Positions 42,552-54,732 of a stretch of DNA of 64,000 bases are shown here, piece after piece. The stretch covers positions 122,799,894 through 122,863,893 of the forward strand of contig OX336388.2 in assembly GCA_946902985.2 (NCBI GenBank), read 5' to 3'. Position numbers and translations under genes: made by a program. Source of the stretch: Meconema thalassinum (lineage: Eukaryota; Arthropoda; Insecta; Orthoptera; Tettigoniidae). The notes below the pieces were generated by a model. The model searched no databases and was not told the DNA's origin. It saw only the letters and a list, made by a program, of their open reading frames with translations. Position 1 is the first letter of the stretch. Every line of letters starts with the position of its first letter.

Positions 42552-45500
42552 TGCCCCCGTAATTGAATTATGTAGAGACCACGGTGGCTATATTTGAAAT
42601 TATGATTAGAGTTATGGCTGTCATAGTTATGACGTGGGTAGTCATGACGTAAGCACGGATGACGTAAATGTTATGCCAGCAAGCTACTTGAGCTGAGATT
42701 CTCAGTGACGTCAGCATTTTAGTCCAGAATGTTCCAAGATGTACGACACAGTCGCAGGAAACGAGGAATTCTGCTGAGGAAGAAACTATGCTATTGGAGG
42801 AGAGGCATGAACCAATGAACGATAGTTTAAAGGAAGACGGAGATTGCTGAAACTATGGTATTTTTATGACTTTTTGAATGCAGAATTGTGGAAATCCATT
42901 TGCAGTAAAAGCATTGATTTGGAAGTTTGGTGAAATTTATTTTCAGTTTTTGAATTTTGAAAATCCGTCATGAATTAACGAAGTTGGAAGTTCTAGCGAT
43001 GACGTAGTATCACGCTTTGGAAGGGATGGTAACGCCCCTCGAGAAGGTAATAAAAGGGCTTGCGCAGAAGAGAGGAACCTCTTCTCTTCTCTTCTCTTTC
43101 GTTCGCTGATCATTCTGAGATCTAATGCTCAGATCATCGAAGTATTTGTGAAAGTCAGTTTATTATACATTCAATATAGTGAGACATCAAAGTGAACAGC
43201 AAGTGAAAAGAATCGTATTTATAACGCGTGGCGAGGCCACTATGTTAACGAGATACAGGTCAAACTAGGTGAAGTTGAAACAGACCTTAGAAAGCTTCTA
43301 TAAGTTTAACTTCAAACAGTTAGCGGTCTACGATAACATAATTGTATTGTGCAGTACTACATGCAATTATAGAGAAAGGCTGAACAATTTCGACCGAGTA
43401 CTTCAAAAGATATCAGCAGTTTTATACGACTGGCAAAAGTGATTATCTCGCCACTAGAGAAACACTTTTGTATAAGCCAGAATCAAAGCAAGGCTAACGC
43501 TGCGAGTGGAGTAGAAAAGACTTCAGATTGCTTGCTTACAGAACGATACAGTATAATGGAGCATTAGAATACGGCAGTTTGTTCTTCTGACACTACAACT
43601 GAAGTGCAAATGGAAGGCTAAGAAGGCTTATTGCAATTGGGACATACTTCATTGGAGTAAGATAGCGACATGGAACTTCGCTAATTGCTATTCCACACAA
43701 GCGAACATGCGGTGAATACCATCTACACCCATGTTTCGTAAGTAAAGGCTGAATATCATCGAACAGCCATAGAAACAATTTCATACTCTGAATATGAATA
43801 ATTTCTTCGGAAATTTCTACAAAACGTCATGATGATTGTCTACTGGAACTTCAGGGAATTTTTCAAGAGAGGTCAGGGTAGTCCCGACTCACAAAGAAGA
43901 TTATTGCCGGAAGGATGTCTATTCGTCTTCGAGGAGCAGAGTGATTCACGGAGAAGGAAGCAGTTCGATTCTCCGAGGGTGCTATTTCCTATTTCGAGGA
44001 TGGAGCTCAGCTTTAACGTGGTGAAATGGATCCATCAGCAGTCTTCTTTGGGGAATTTTCCTCTGGAACGTCAATCGGCAGATAAGGTAGTCGTGAACGT
44101 TTATTGTATTTGAGTAACCTAGTAATGTTTGAGCAACCATTTTCCCATATTTTTATCCTCATGTATTTTGCCTTATTTTCTTGTTGAGATTCTTATTCTC
44201 AGTACACCTTGATGAGTTTTGCATTTTTCGTCGATTTATTAAGACATTGTTATGTCATGGGCATAGTTAACGATTTTGAATCAGTTGAGACTGATATTTA
44301 GATTTTTCAGTAATTAATTTTTGTAGTCACGATTTGACTGTAAGTTAATGATTTTTATGGCAGATTTAAATTCAGACAGCGTGTCATTTTATTAAAGTAA
44401 TTCAACCCCAGTTTAATTACTTTGAACAATTTTCTGTCATCATCAAGAAGGAAGAACATTTAAATGATTTTAGAGCGTTAAAAAATCTTACGTTATCGAC
44501 GATCTTGGAAATACTAGTCGTTATTTGTATTGATTGCAACACAGACATTGATCGTCAGTTATGAATGAACATTGCATCATAGACAATTTTGTGAAAGAGT
44601 AATGTTAATAATGAGTTATTGAATGCATTAAAGTCAAGTACTTTTGTTAGGAGTTTTTCTCAATTAGAGAATTATATAACGATGTTTGCATTCCCCAATC
44701 TAATTGGATTCTATTCGACTACTTTGCATTTTAGTCGCACTTTATTTGAAGATAGTATTTTCATACTACAATTTCTTTTAGGATGTTAATCTTAAATTTT
44801 GATAGACCAGATAGGCGTATATAAGCGTATTCACTATTAAATTTGTTTGTGATTGGCAAGTTTTGACTTCATTTCAGTTCATGAATGAAATCTACGAAGG
44901 TTAAATAGAAAAACAGTTTTGAAACAAATTATGATTATAAAATTTTTAAGTGGAACTATGAATGTATAATCGCTAGTACAGCGCGTGTTGAAAGTCGCTG
45001 AAATATAATGCCCTTGAATATGAAGGAAGTTCCCACAGGAATAAATGTTAAAGAATTATTTGTGGAAGTTTTGTAAGTGATGTGAAAGTTGTAAATACCA
45101 TATAGATTAATATATGATGATTTTGGGCATATTTTTAATGCAGATTGTGCATTAACTTGTTAGCGAAGGATTTTCCGCTGGAGTAAGATTGTTATAGTTC
45201 GTTGAAAATTAATCAAGTGATTTACTGTTATAATTAACACGAGTTTTGAAAGAATTTGAGACAAGATGTTGAATGAAGGTTGCCGTCACAAATCATTATT
45301 AAAAGAACTTTATTAAATCAGATTGTGACATTAATATGTATAACTAACCTTCATTGGTCGATTATATTAAACAGGATTATAAAATTACCAACCGAATGAA
45401 CATGTGGCTAATGTGTTTATTAAATTAATAATTTAAACAATTTAAAGGTTAATATTGTAAATAATTGCTGTAAATATTTTTGAAAATAATATGAAACGAA

Positions 45501-46461
45501 AGTGATGTTAAAGGCGTGCTTATAATATTTTTATTGTCTTTGACAAATATTATAAACAATTTCTAATTGTTATAAATAATTTATGTGATTTTGTTATAAA
45601 CATTTAAGAGCTAATTTAAACATTTGGATTGAAGTTATCAAGTTTAAGAAATTTATGTAATGATCCATTAGGATGTGATCAAAGTACTTGAAAGATTTGC
45701 GTAAATATGTGAGTTGTCTTGTAAGACATTTAAAAGTTTTGAGAGTGCAGGCTGGATTCTTACGTAACATAGCGTGTGAGAAGGGAGTGCATTTGACCGG
45801 TATGCGTCAGGCTGGAAGGTAGCCCGCAGCTGTGTCAACATATGGTTTTCAGAGAGTGAGGTCGTACACTCCGGCCTTGCGACTATAAATATCATTCTCT
45901 TGTTTATTAAAAGGAAACACATGCTCTATATATGTCACACCCTGACGTCCTTTTCCAATCCAATGGTGTTATGAATATTACGTTATTTGGAGCTCTTGGG
46001 AGCTAAAATGTTTTATATATCATGTTGTATAATAATTTTGCAAGTCCTACTGGAGGACGTAGTCAGATTGACTTGGGCTACTGATAGCCACGTATATTTT
46101 GTTGTGTTAGGAAAATCAGACCCTTTATTAGAAATAAAGCTTTTGTACAGTTCAAAGTTCTCGTCTTCGTTTCTGGTTCATTTTTAAATGTCATGGCGGA
46201 GATTATTGTGTGAACAGACTTTTAGTGATCCTGTTGTCAACTCAAACCCCGAGATAATTAAGAGGTAAGCAACGGTAAGTATGCACCCCCGTCTATTTTG
46301 GTGTGTTCCACAATGATTTCCTGTGAATTTCTGTGCTCTTATCTCGATAGTATCTGTCAGTGCCATTTTCATTGATGTAACTGTGCCGGTGCGATTGATA
46401 ATTGGCAATCCGATTGAGGGGGCGGATATCTGACAGCCTACTATCCAGGTAAACGGGGACA
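42552..46461 (+). repeat. 5' LTR (3910 bp)
   Basis: The LTR begins TG and ends CA. It holds a TATA-like TAATAAAAGG at about 43048, followed by a CT-rich tract, and AATAAA at 46133-46138, so the R region would be about 3 kb if both signals are used. Several 60-95-codon ORFs exist in it, identical in both LTRs, with no recognised domain. Confidence 0.9.
43048..43058 (+). promoter_or_regulatory. Putative LTR TATA-like box
   Basis: TAATAAAAGGG lies about 30 bp upstream of CTCTTCTCTTCTC. The same motif occurs in the 3' LTR at about 50220. Assigned by position and similarity only. Confidence 0.35.
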
Positions 46462-46463
46462 GA

Positions 46464-46492
46464 AAGATTGGCGACCCAAGAGCGTGGGGCTG
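46464..46492 (+). promoter_or_regulatory. Candidate primer-binding site
   Basis: Directly after the 5' LTR, the sequence AAGATTGGCGACCCAAGAGC contains a TGG start typical of tRNA primer-binding sites. Related AAGATTG segments follow at about 46502 and 46562. The primer tRNA is not identified. Confidence 0.4.
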
Positions 46493-47052
46493 AGTCAACA
46501 GTAAGATTGACCCTAATATGTGGGACGAATTCGACAAAAACTGGATTACCAGGTTGAACACCAGAAAGATTGACAAACCTAAAACGTGAGGTTCGATTAG
46601 ACTCAAATAAAGAGGTTGATTCTTTGTTAGATGTCTAGGCCAATTGTAGTATTTAAGAGTGTGATTATATAGGAATTAAATGTTGTATTGTATTAGGAAA
46701 ATTACACTCAGAAAAGATCAGATCTTATACAACTTGAGAAAGGTTAAATAGGCTGGAAACTTAGAAAAATCGCCTATAATCTGGAATCTTATTTTATTTG
46801 ACCGGCTTATGACACTTTAGTCATATTAAAGATAAAATTAATTATTTGGATTGTAAATGTAAATTATTTGTGTTAGGATATTTTAAAATGAGCCAGAGAA
46901 ATTTGAACATGTGCTTGAGTTTGTTTCAACATGAAGTATCTTCGAATATTAATTATAAGGTAGTTATAAGTTAGATTTAAGACAGAAAATTGATCAAAAT
47001 TATATATGGTGAAAAGTGTTGCTCAAATGTTGTTATTTTGCTCTTTTGATGT

Positions 47053-49533
47053 ATGTCCCTACAGCAATCCATTTTGAATAATATTGTAATGGCAGATGAA
47101 AGTTTGAGGTTGATGCTAGAGGAGATGTCTGCTAACTTGAAAGCTAGCATGAATAGTAGCATGAAGCAGATGTTGAATGAAAGCATGAAGGAAAATAATA
47201 GTAATTTGTCTGCTAATTTGAATGCAAGGATGGAGGAGAATGCTAGTAATATGTCTGCTAATTTGTCTGCTAGTATGAATAGTAGTATGAAGGAGATGGA
47301 AGCAAGGAATAATAATCGAATGGAGGAGAATATGAAGATTCTTCATACTAGTGCTGCTAATTTGGAGGATCATATGTCGCGTTTACAGATCAATACCCTA
47401 GGAATTGAAAATACTGTAACGGACATCCGCACAGATGTATCTAATGTCCATAAAAATGTTGATGATGTTAAAAATGATGTGTCTAAGGTACAGAGAGACC
47501 TTACAATGTTAAATTTAGATGTAGCTAATGTCCGAGGGGATATTTCTTGTGCTAGAGCCGAAGTTGTTGTTGTCAAAAACGATGTAGCGACTGTCCAAGA
47601 CAAGGTCGAGGAAGTCCAGAAAGAAATTCAAAAAGCTAGAACAGATGTATCTAATGTTCAGGTAGACATTAACAATATTCATGCGGATATAACTGAGGTG
47701 CAAAGTGATGTAACTAAGATTCAGGTAGAGGTCAACACAGTTTTCGTAGATATCACTAAAGTCCAAACTGATGTAAATAAAGTCAGGGAAGAAATCGAAA
47801 ACTCAAAAACTCTTTGTACGCGTAATATAACTGCATTAACGACTAGGTTAGTCGACGAATCAGTTAGAACAACAACGTCTTTAGCAGAGTTGAAGTATGA
47901 CGTAGAGGTTATGAGAACACAGGTATTAGACCACAATAGAGTATTAAAAGAGGATATCGAAGTAGACATAGCCGAGATGTTAACAGCAAACGTAGCGGTA
48001 TGGAAAGACGAGTGGAATAAGTCAAGTGGGGAACATGTAACCCAAATTCAGGAAAGGATTGAAAGAAAACTTGCCAGTACGCAGATAGAAATTAACAATG
48101 AGGTAGTTCAGATTAGAAAAGATTTAAGCGTCAGGATAAATTCGCTATCCGAAAAACAAGTTGACGATAGAACACAACTAGATCAGGTTATGCAAACTTT
48201 AAAATCTACATTAGAGGATCAAATTCATAAAGTTGTCTCGGATGTAAATGAAACGACGAGTAAACTGACAAATTTGAAGTTAGGAGAGGCTAGTTTAATG
48301 GAGAACTACAAGGAAGAGATAGTCAAGAAAGTCTTAACAGAAATCACCGACAAGGCTACAGAAGGCTTAGCTTGCGAATTGAACAGGAAGCATACCAGAA
48401 GATGTCACCTAGATCTAGAAGAAAGAGACGTGACTCCTGAAGAACGTGTATCCAGATTCAGAGAGGAGGATGACGAGAGGAATATGGAATCTGAGTGGAA
48501 TTATCGAGATAGTGGGAAAAACTATCCGGATTCATATCCAAGGAACGTGACGGTCATTAGGAATTTCGAGGACAAACCACAAAAATTCAGTAACACTGAT
48601 AGTTTGACACCTATAGAGTATGTAAGGAATCTCAAAGATTATTTCATCGAAGCTCACATTCCCAGAGAGAGAGAGATGAAGATTGTAGAGAGATATCTGA
48701 TTGGAGGACCCCTTGAATGGTTCAGAGCTTTTAGATATACATTCAGCAACTTTGACGAGTTTGCAGAGGCATTAATCAAACGATTTTGGTCCATAGAAGC
48801 GCAGAATTCGTTAAGAGCGGAGGTATATTCAAGAAAATACTCAGGTACTCTTCCAACGAGGTACGCTGATTTCTTTACGAGTCAGTTGTCCCGCTTGAGA
48901 TTTTTGCAACCACCATTGTCCACGGAGCAACTCATAGATGCGATTTCTCGTATGCTGCCAATTGAGGTGAGGAGACTTATAATTTCGTCCAACATCAGGG
49001 ATTTATCCAGCATGGATGAATTACTAAGAAGGTTAGACTACACAAGTCCAATGCCTAACGTAGTCCAGAAAGGTCAAAGGCAAGAGTATAAGGAAATCAA
49101 TACGGTATACATGGACCAAGTCCAACAAACTGACAAGCCAGAGGAGGAGAAAACTGACAATGTAGGTCCTCACAGGAATAATCAGTTTAGAAATTACCGA
49201 TCACAAGGTTACCGACCATATCAACAGAGAAGAGGTTGGAACTACAACCGAGGAAACTATAATGGAAGAGGCAGATATTATAACAATAATGGGTATAATC
49301 GTAACTATAATAGGAATAACCAAAACCAAAATAGAAACCAGAATACTCAAAGTCAGGTTATGACACCTGAGCAATATCAGCAAAGAGAAAAGGAAAGCCA
49401 GCAATACTTAAAAGAATTAAGGGATAAAGAAGCTGACAATCAAAGGAAAAGGCAGGATGTTGTAATCGATCCTGGTCCTTCTACGAGCCAGCAGAACTTA
49501 GAAAATAGAAACACTGGTCAGAAGAGGAATTAG
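47053..49533 (+). CDS. LTR retrotransposon Gag (long coiled coil plus capsid-like domain)
   Basis: A structural protein of 826 residues. Residues 1-120 are Met/Asn/Ser-rich helical repeats (NSSMKEM, MEENASNMSANL). About 110-260 is a striking seven-residue repeat of the type DVSNVxxDI with Val/Ile core positions, predicting a long coiled coil. About 500-670 resembles the retrotransposon gag (capsid) domain: FSNTDSLTPIEYVRNLKDYF, GGPLEWFRAFRYTFSNFDEF, YSRKYSGTLPTRYADFFTSQ. The C-terminus (about 715-775) is Asn/Arg/Gly/Tyr-rich with RG repeats; no CCHC zinc knuckle is seen. The frame is fully open, and there is no frameshift or readthrough into pol. Such elements are known as gag-only (TR-GAG) or LARD-like. 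Confidence 0.88.
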   Translation: MSLQQSILNNIVMADESLRLMLEEMSANLKASMNSSMKQMLNESMKENNSNLSANLNARMEENASNMSANLSASMNSSMKEMEARNNNRMEENMKILHTSAANLEDHMSRLQINTLGIENTVTDIRTDVSNVHKNVDDVKNDVSKVQRDLTMLNLDVANVRGDISCARAEVVVVKNDVATVQDKVEEVQKEIQKARTDVSNVQVDINNIHADITEVQSDVTKIQVEVNTVFVDITKVQTDVNKVREEIENSKTLCTRNITALTTRLVDESVRTTTSLAELKYDVEVMRTQVLDHNRVLKEDIEVDIAEMLTANVAVWKDEWNKSSGEHVTQIQERIERKLASTQIEINNEVVQIRKDLSVRINSLSEKQVDDRTQLDQVMQTLKSTLEDQIHKVVSDVNETTSKLTNLKLGEASLMENYKEEIVKKVLTEITDKATEGLACELNRKHTRRCHLDLEERDVTPEERVSRFREEDDERNMESEWNYRDSGKNYPDSYPRNVTVIRNFEDKPQKFSNTDSLTPIEYVRNLKDYFIEAHIPREREMKIVERYLIGGPLEWFRAFRYTFSNFDEFAEALIKRFWSIEAQNSLRAEVYSRKYSGTLPTRYADFFTSQLSRLRFLQPPLSTEQLIDAISRMLPIEVRRLIISSNIRDLSSMDELLRRLDYTSPMPNVVQKGQRQEYKEINTVYMDQVQQTDKPEEEKTDNVGPHRNNQFRNYRSQGYRPYQQRRGWNYNRGNYNGRGRYYNNNGYNRNYNRNNQNQNRNQNTQSQVMTPEQYQQREKESQQYLKELRDKEADNQRKRQDVVIDPGPSTSQQNLENRNTGQKRN

Positions 49534-49709
49534 AGAGGAAAGAATACATTAACCACATACAACCCAGAGTAGAAGAAAATTAAATGATTAAGGAACATAG
49601 AGGAAATATCATACTAGAGTAAGCCAGTAATAATTCAATTTCGTGTTCAAGAGAGTTGAGATACTTGTAACATTGAGTTTAAAAACAATTTGCAACTGTT
49701 TTTAAAACG

Positions 49710-49723
49710 TGGTGGGAGGAGAA
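49710..49723 (+). promoter_or_regulatory. Polypurine tract
   Basis: TGGTGGGAGGAGAA immediately precedes the TG of the 3' LTR, where plus-strand priming takes place in LTR elements. Confidence 0.75.
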
Positions 49724-52700
49724 TGCCCCCGTAATTGAATTATGTAGAGACCACGGTGGCTATATTTGAAATTATGATTAGAGTTATGGCTGTCATAGTT
49801 ATGACGTGGGTAGTCATGACGTAAGCACGGATGACGTAAATGTTATGCCAGCAAGCTACTTGAGCTGAGATTCTCAGTGACGTCAGCATTTTAGTCCAGA
49901 ATGTTCCAAGATGTACGACGCAGTCGCAGGAAACGAGGAATTCTGCTGAGGAAGAAACTATGCTATTGGAGGAGAGGCATGAACCAATGAACGATAGTTT
50001 AAAGGAAGACGGAGATTGCTGAAACTATGGTATTTTTATGACTTTTTGAATGCAGAATTGTGGAAATCCATTTGCAGTAAAAGCATTGATTTGGAAGTTT
50101 GGTGAAATTTATTTTCAGTTTTTGAATTTTGAAAATCCGTCATGAATTAACGAAGTTGGAAGTTCTAGCGATGACGTAGTATCACGCTTTGGAAGGGATG
50201 GTAACGCCCCTCGAGAAGGTAATAAAAGGGCTTGCGCAGAAGAGAGGAACCTCTTCTCTTCTCTTCTCTTTCGTTCGCTGATCATTCTGAGATCTAATGC
50301 TCAGATCATCGAAGTATTTGTGAAAGTCAGTTTATTATACATTCAATATAGTGAGACATCAAAGTGAACAGCAAGTGAAAAGAATCGTATTTATAACGCG
50401 TGGCGAGGCCACTATGTTAACGAGATACAGGTCAAACTAGGTGAAGTTGAAACAGACCTTAGAAAGCTTCTATAAGTTTAACTTCAAACAGTTAGCGGTC
50501 TACGATAACATAATTGTATTGTGCAGTACTACATGCAATTATAGAGAAAGGCTGAACAATTTCGACCGAGTACTTCAAAAGATATCAGCAGTTTTATACG
50601 ACTGGCAAAAGTGATTATCTCGCCACTAGAGAAACACTTTTGTATAAGCCAGAATCAAAGCAAGGCTAACGCTGCGAGTGGAGTAGAAAAGACTTCAGAT
50701 TGCTTGCTTACAGAACGATACAGTATAATGGAGCATTAGAATACGGCAGTTTGTTCTTCTGACACTACAACTGAAGTGCAAATGGAAGGCTAAGAAGGCT
50801 TATTGCAATTGGGACATACTTCATTGGAGTAAGATAGCGACATGGAACTTCGCTAATTGCTATTCCACACAAGCGAACATGCGGTGAATACCATCTACAC
50901 CCATGTTTCGTAAGTAAAGGCTGAATATCATCGAACAGCCATAGAAACAATTTCATACTCTGAATATGAATAATTTCTTCGGAAATTTCTACAAAACGTC
51001 ATGATGATTGTCTACTGGAACTTCAGGGAATTTTTCAAGAGAGGTCAGGGTAGTCCCGACTCACAAAGAAGATTATTGCCGGAAGGATGTCTATTCGTCT
51101 TCGAGGAGCAGAGTGATTCACGGAGAAGGAAGCAGTTCGATTCTCCGAGGGTGCTATTTCCTATTTCGAGGATGGAGCTCAGCTTTAACGTGGTGAAATG
51201 GATCCATCAGCAGTCTTCTTTGGGGAATTTTCCTCTGGAACGTCAATCGGCAGATAAGGTAGTCGTGAACGTTTATTGTATTTGAGTAACCTAGTAATGT
51301 TTGAGCAACCATTTTCCCATATTTTTATCCTCATGTATTTTGCCTTATTTTCTTGTTGAGATTCTTATTCTCAGTACACCTTGATGAGTTTTGCATTTTT
51401 CGTCGATTTATTAAGACATTGTTATGTCATGGGCATAGTTAACGATTTTGAATCAGTTGAGACTGATATTTAGATTTTTCAGTAATTAATTTTTGTAGTC
51501 ACGATTTGACTGTAAGTTAATGATTTTTATGGCAGATTTAAATTCAGACAGCGTGTCATTTTATTAAAGTAATTCAACCCCAGTTTAATTACTTTGAACA
51601 ATTTTCTGTCATCATCAAGAAGGAAGAACATTTAAATGATTTTAGAGCGTTAAAAAATCTTACGTTATCGACGATCTTGGAAATACTAGTCGTTATTTGT
51701 ATTGATTGCAACACAGACATTGATCGTCAGTTATGAATGAACATTGCATCATAGACAATTTTGTGAAAGAGTAATGTTAATAATGAATTATTGAATGCAT
51801 TAAAGTCAAGTACTTTTGTTAGGAGTTTTTCTCAATTAGAGAATTATATAACGATGTTTGCATTCCCCAATCTAATTGGATTCTATTCGACTACTTTGCA
51901 TTTTAGTCGCACTTTATTTGAAGATAGTATTTTCATACTACAATTTCTTTTAGGATGTTAATCTTAAATTTTGATAGACCAGATAGGCGTATATAAGCGT
52001 ATTCACTATTAAATTTGTTTGTGATTGGCAAGTTTTGACTTCATTTCAGTTCATGAATGAAATCTACGAAGGTTAAATAGAAAAACAGTTTTGAAACAAA
52101 TTATGATTATAAAATTTTTAAGTGGAACTATGAATGTATAATCGCTAGTACAGCGCGTGTTGAAAGTCGCTGAAATATAATGCCCTTGAATATGAAGGAA
52201 GTTCCCACAGGAATAAATGTTAAAGAATTATTTGTGGAAGTTTTGTAAGTGATGTGAAAGTTGTAAATACCATATAGATTAATATATGATGATTTTGGGC
52301 ATATTTTTAATGCAGATTGTGCATTAACTTGTTAGCGAAGGATTTTCCGCTGGAGTAAGATTGTTATAGTTCGTTGAAAATTAATCAAGTGATTTACTGT
52401 TATAATTAACACGAGTTTTGAAAGAATTTGAGACAAGATGTTGAATGAAGGTTGCCGTCACAAATCATTATTAAAAGAACTTTATTAAATCAGATTGTGA
52501 CATTAATATGTATAACTAACCTTCATTGGTCGATTATATTAAACAGGATTATAAAATTACCAACCGAATGAACATGTGGCTAATGTATTTATTAAATTAA
52601 TAATTTAAACAATTTAAAGGTTAATATTGTAAATAATTGCTGTAAATATTTTTGAAAATAATATGAAACGAAAGTGATGTTAAAGGCGTGCTTATAATAT

Positions 52701-53636
52701 TTTTATTGTCTTTGACAAATATTATAAACAATTTCTAATTGTTATAAATAATTTATGTGATTTTGTTATAAACATTTAAGAGCTAATTTAAACATTTGGA
52801 TTGAAGTTATCAAGTTTAAGAAATTTATGTAATGATCCATTAGGATGTGATCAAAGTACTTGAAAGATTTGCGTAAATATAATGTGAGTTGTCTTGTAAG
52901 ACATTTAAAAGTTTTGAGAGTGCAGGCTGGATTCTTACGTAACATAGCGTGTGAGAAGGGAGTGCATTTGACCGGTATGCGTCAGGCTGGAAGGTAGCCC
53001 GCAGCTGTGTCAACATATGGTTTTCAGAGAGTGAGGTCGTACACTCCGGCCTTGCGACTATAAATATCATTCTCTTGTTTATTAAAAGGAAACACATGCT
53101 CTATATATGTCACACCCTGACGTCCTTTTCCAATCCAATAGTGTTATGAATATTACGTTATTTGGAGCTCTTGGGAGCTAAAATGTTTTATATATCATGT
53201 TGTATAATAATTTTGCAAGTCCTACTGGAGGACGTAGTCAGATTGACTTGGGCTACTGATAGCCACGTATATTTTGTTGTGTTAGGAAAATCAGACCCTT
53301 TATTAGAAATAAAGCTTTTGTACAGTTCAAAGTTCTCGTCTTCGTTTCTGGTTCATTTTTAAATGTCATGGCGGAGATTATTATGTGAACAGACTTTTAG
53401 TGATCCTGTTGTCAACTCAAACCCCGAGATAATTAAGAGGTAAGCAACGGTAAGTATGCACCCCCGTCTATTTTGGTGTGTTCCACAATGATTTCCTGTG
53501 AATTTCTGTGCTCTTATCTCGATAGTATCTGTCAGTGCCATTTTCATTGATGTAACTGTGCCGGTGCGATTGATAATTGGCAATCCGATTGAGGGGGCGG
53601 ATATCTGACAGCCTACTATCCAGGTAAACGGGGACA
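49724..53636 (+). repeat. 3' LTR (3913 bp)
   Basis: Nearly identical to the 5' LTR (offset 7172, then 7175 after a 3-bp insertion near 52881). Flanked on the right by GTAC. The array interrupted by the element resumes at 53641. Confidence 0.9.
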
Positions 53637-53640
53637 GTAC

Positions 53641-54000
53641 AGTAAATCCTTATACAAATGTTAATCCACTAGCATCTAATTTTTTTCAAATGTTTCCATA
53701 CCCACAAGATGGCAGCTGTGCGAAATTTTAAAATCTCGTTTTTACTTCTTGTGTCCTAATCATGCGATTGAAATTTGAATACTACACGTACACAATCATC
53801 TTCATGTAACAGTACATAACTCTAAGACCTACATATATAAAAATCCAACATGGCGACCATCCGCAATATTTAGTCGGTTCTCAATATCTACGAATTTATT
53901 ACAGCAATCAAACTGAAATTTTGTATGTTGATAGAGGCAATTAACATAAGTAGGATATATGAAAATAGGCTGTATAGTTCTTCGCGGAACTACTTGTTTT
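53641..54000. repeat. Right part of the ATGGCGGC-motif array
   Basis: Continuation of the 41450-42547 array: the target AAACTTGGTACAG... is split by the LTR element between 42551 and 53637. It carries CAAGATGGCAGCTGTG and CAACATGGCGACCATCC. It leads into the right TIR (about 54100-54325). Confidence 0.7.
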
Positions 54001-54325
54001 ATTCTAGAGATATATTTTAATCCAATATAGCCCCATATTATTGCTCTTTCTAGTTATGTATTGTTTTATTGATAATAGACGGCAAAATAAACAATTTGGC
54101 ACAAGAACAAAGAAAATCGGACCGTTCATTCGGTCGCTATGCTCAAAATTCGAAAATTCCCTGATGGTGGCTGTATTTTCAAGATGGCGGATTTTCCCCA
54201 ACCCAGATTTTTTTGGACTTTTGGAATTTTTATTAGGACATAATCCTTGACATTTCCACCAATTTTTAGCTTGTTATTCCAAATTTCCGGGCCAGGGCTA
54301 CTTTTTGTCTAATTTGACTGGACTA

Positions 54326-54732
54326 TTATGTCCACACTATGGCACTATTACAATGGAACTGTAATAGCTATTCTGGTAATCTCGCTGAGTTACGTCAATT
54401 AATATCTTTGTTTTCGGCAACCATTGTCTGTCTTCAGGAATCCAGGTTTCGTCCTGGACATGAGACAACACTGCGTCACTTAAAACTCTTCTCTAAAGAC
54501 CGGGTGGACGGAGCTGTGGCCACCGGTGGCGTCTGCACTCTCGTCCACTCTAGCCTTTTTAGTGAAGAGGTGCCGTTGCGTACTCAGCTAGAAGCAGTTG
54601 CAGTTCGTACTTCGTTGCCAGTAATGGCAAGAGTATGTAACGCGTACATCCCGCCTGATTCTCAACTGGATTACAACCAGCTGGTAGATCTAGTCTCTCA
54701 GCTCCCCCCTCCTTTTCTCCTTCTGGGAGATG
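54326..54732 (+). pseudogene. I-clade LINE copy B endonuclease, N-terminal part
   Basis: MALLQWNCNSYSGNLAELRQ starts at 54339, followed by IVCLQESRFRPGHETT (catalytic Glu in QESR), VHSSLFSEEVPLR and PPPFLLLGD. It is open until LLLGD, where an insertion begins at about 54733. It continues at 57593 (NAHNTIW). Confidence 0.8.

Larger units (their letters stand above)
42552..53636 (+). mobile_element. Gag-only LTR retrotransposon with 3.9-kb LTRs
   Basis: Two LTRs (42552-46461 and 49724-53636) start TGCCCCCGT and end ACGGGGACA. The 4-bp duplication GTAC is at 42548-42551 and 53637-53640. I noticed only about five substitutions and one 3-bp indel between the LTRs, so insertion is very recent. The internal region of 3.26 kb encodes one 826-residue gag and no protease, RT or integrase. 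The element must depend on a partner. Confidence 0.92.
38222..54325. mobile_element. 16.1-kb Academ-like DNA transposon with >200-bp TIRs
   Basis: TAGTCCAGT begins the left end and ends the right end in inverted orientation; TTA is duplicated outside. The inverted repeats remain alignable for more than 200 bp (shared blocks TAACAAGCTAAAAATTGG, GTTGGGGAAAATCC, TAGCGACCGAA). Inside are a transposase remnant on the minus strand (38890-41135), a motif-repeat zone, and an 11.1-kb LTR retrotransposon. Without the latter it is about 5.0 kb. A 3-bp TSD, a PIN-like nuclease domain and a Cys-rich finger suggest the Academ superfamily; the name is inference. Confidence 0.75.

Noticed and set aside
43829..44113. 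94-codon ORF present in both LTRs (also 51001-51285)
   Set aside because: Repeated only because the LTRs are duplicated; no recognised domain, and it lies in presumed untranslated LTR sequence.
42552..53636. Assembly duplication instead of LTRs
   Set aside because: The repeats begin TG and end CA, are flanked by GTAC on both outer sides, carry a polypurine tract and PBS-like site at the right places, and differ at a few positions.
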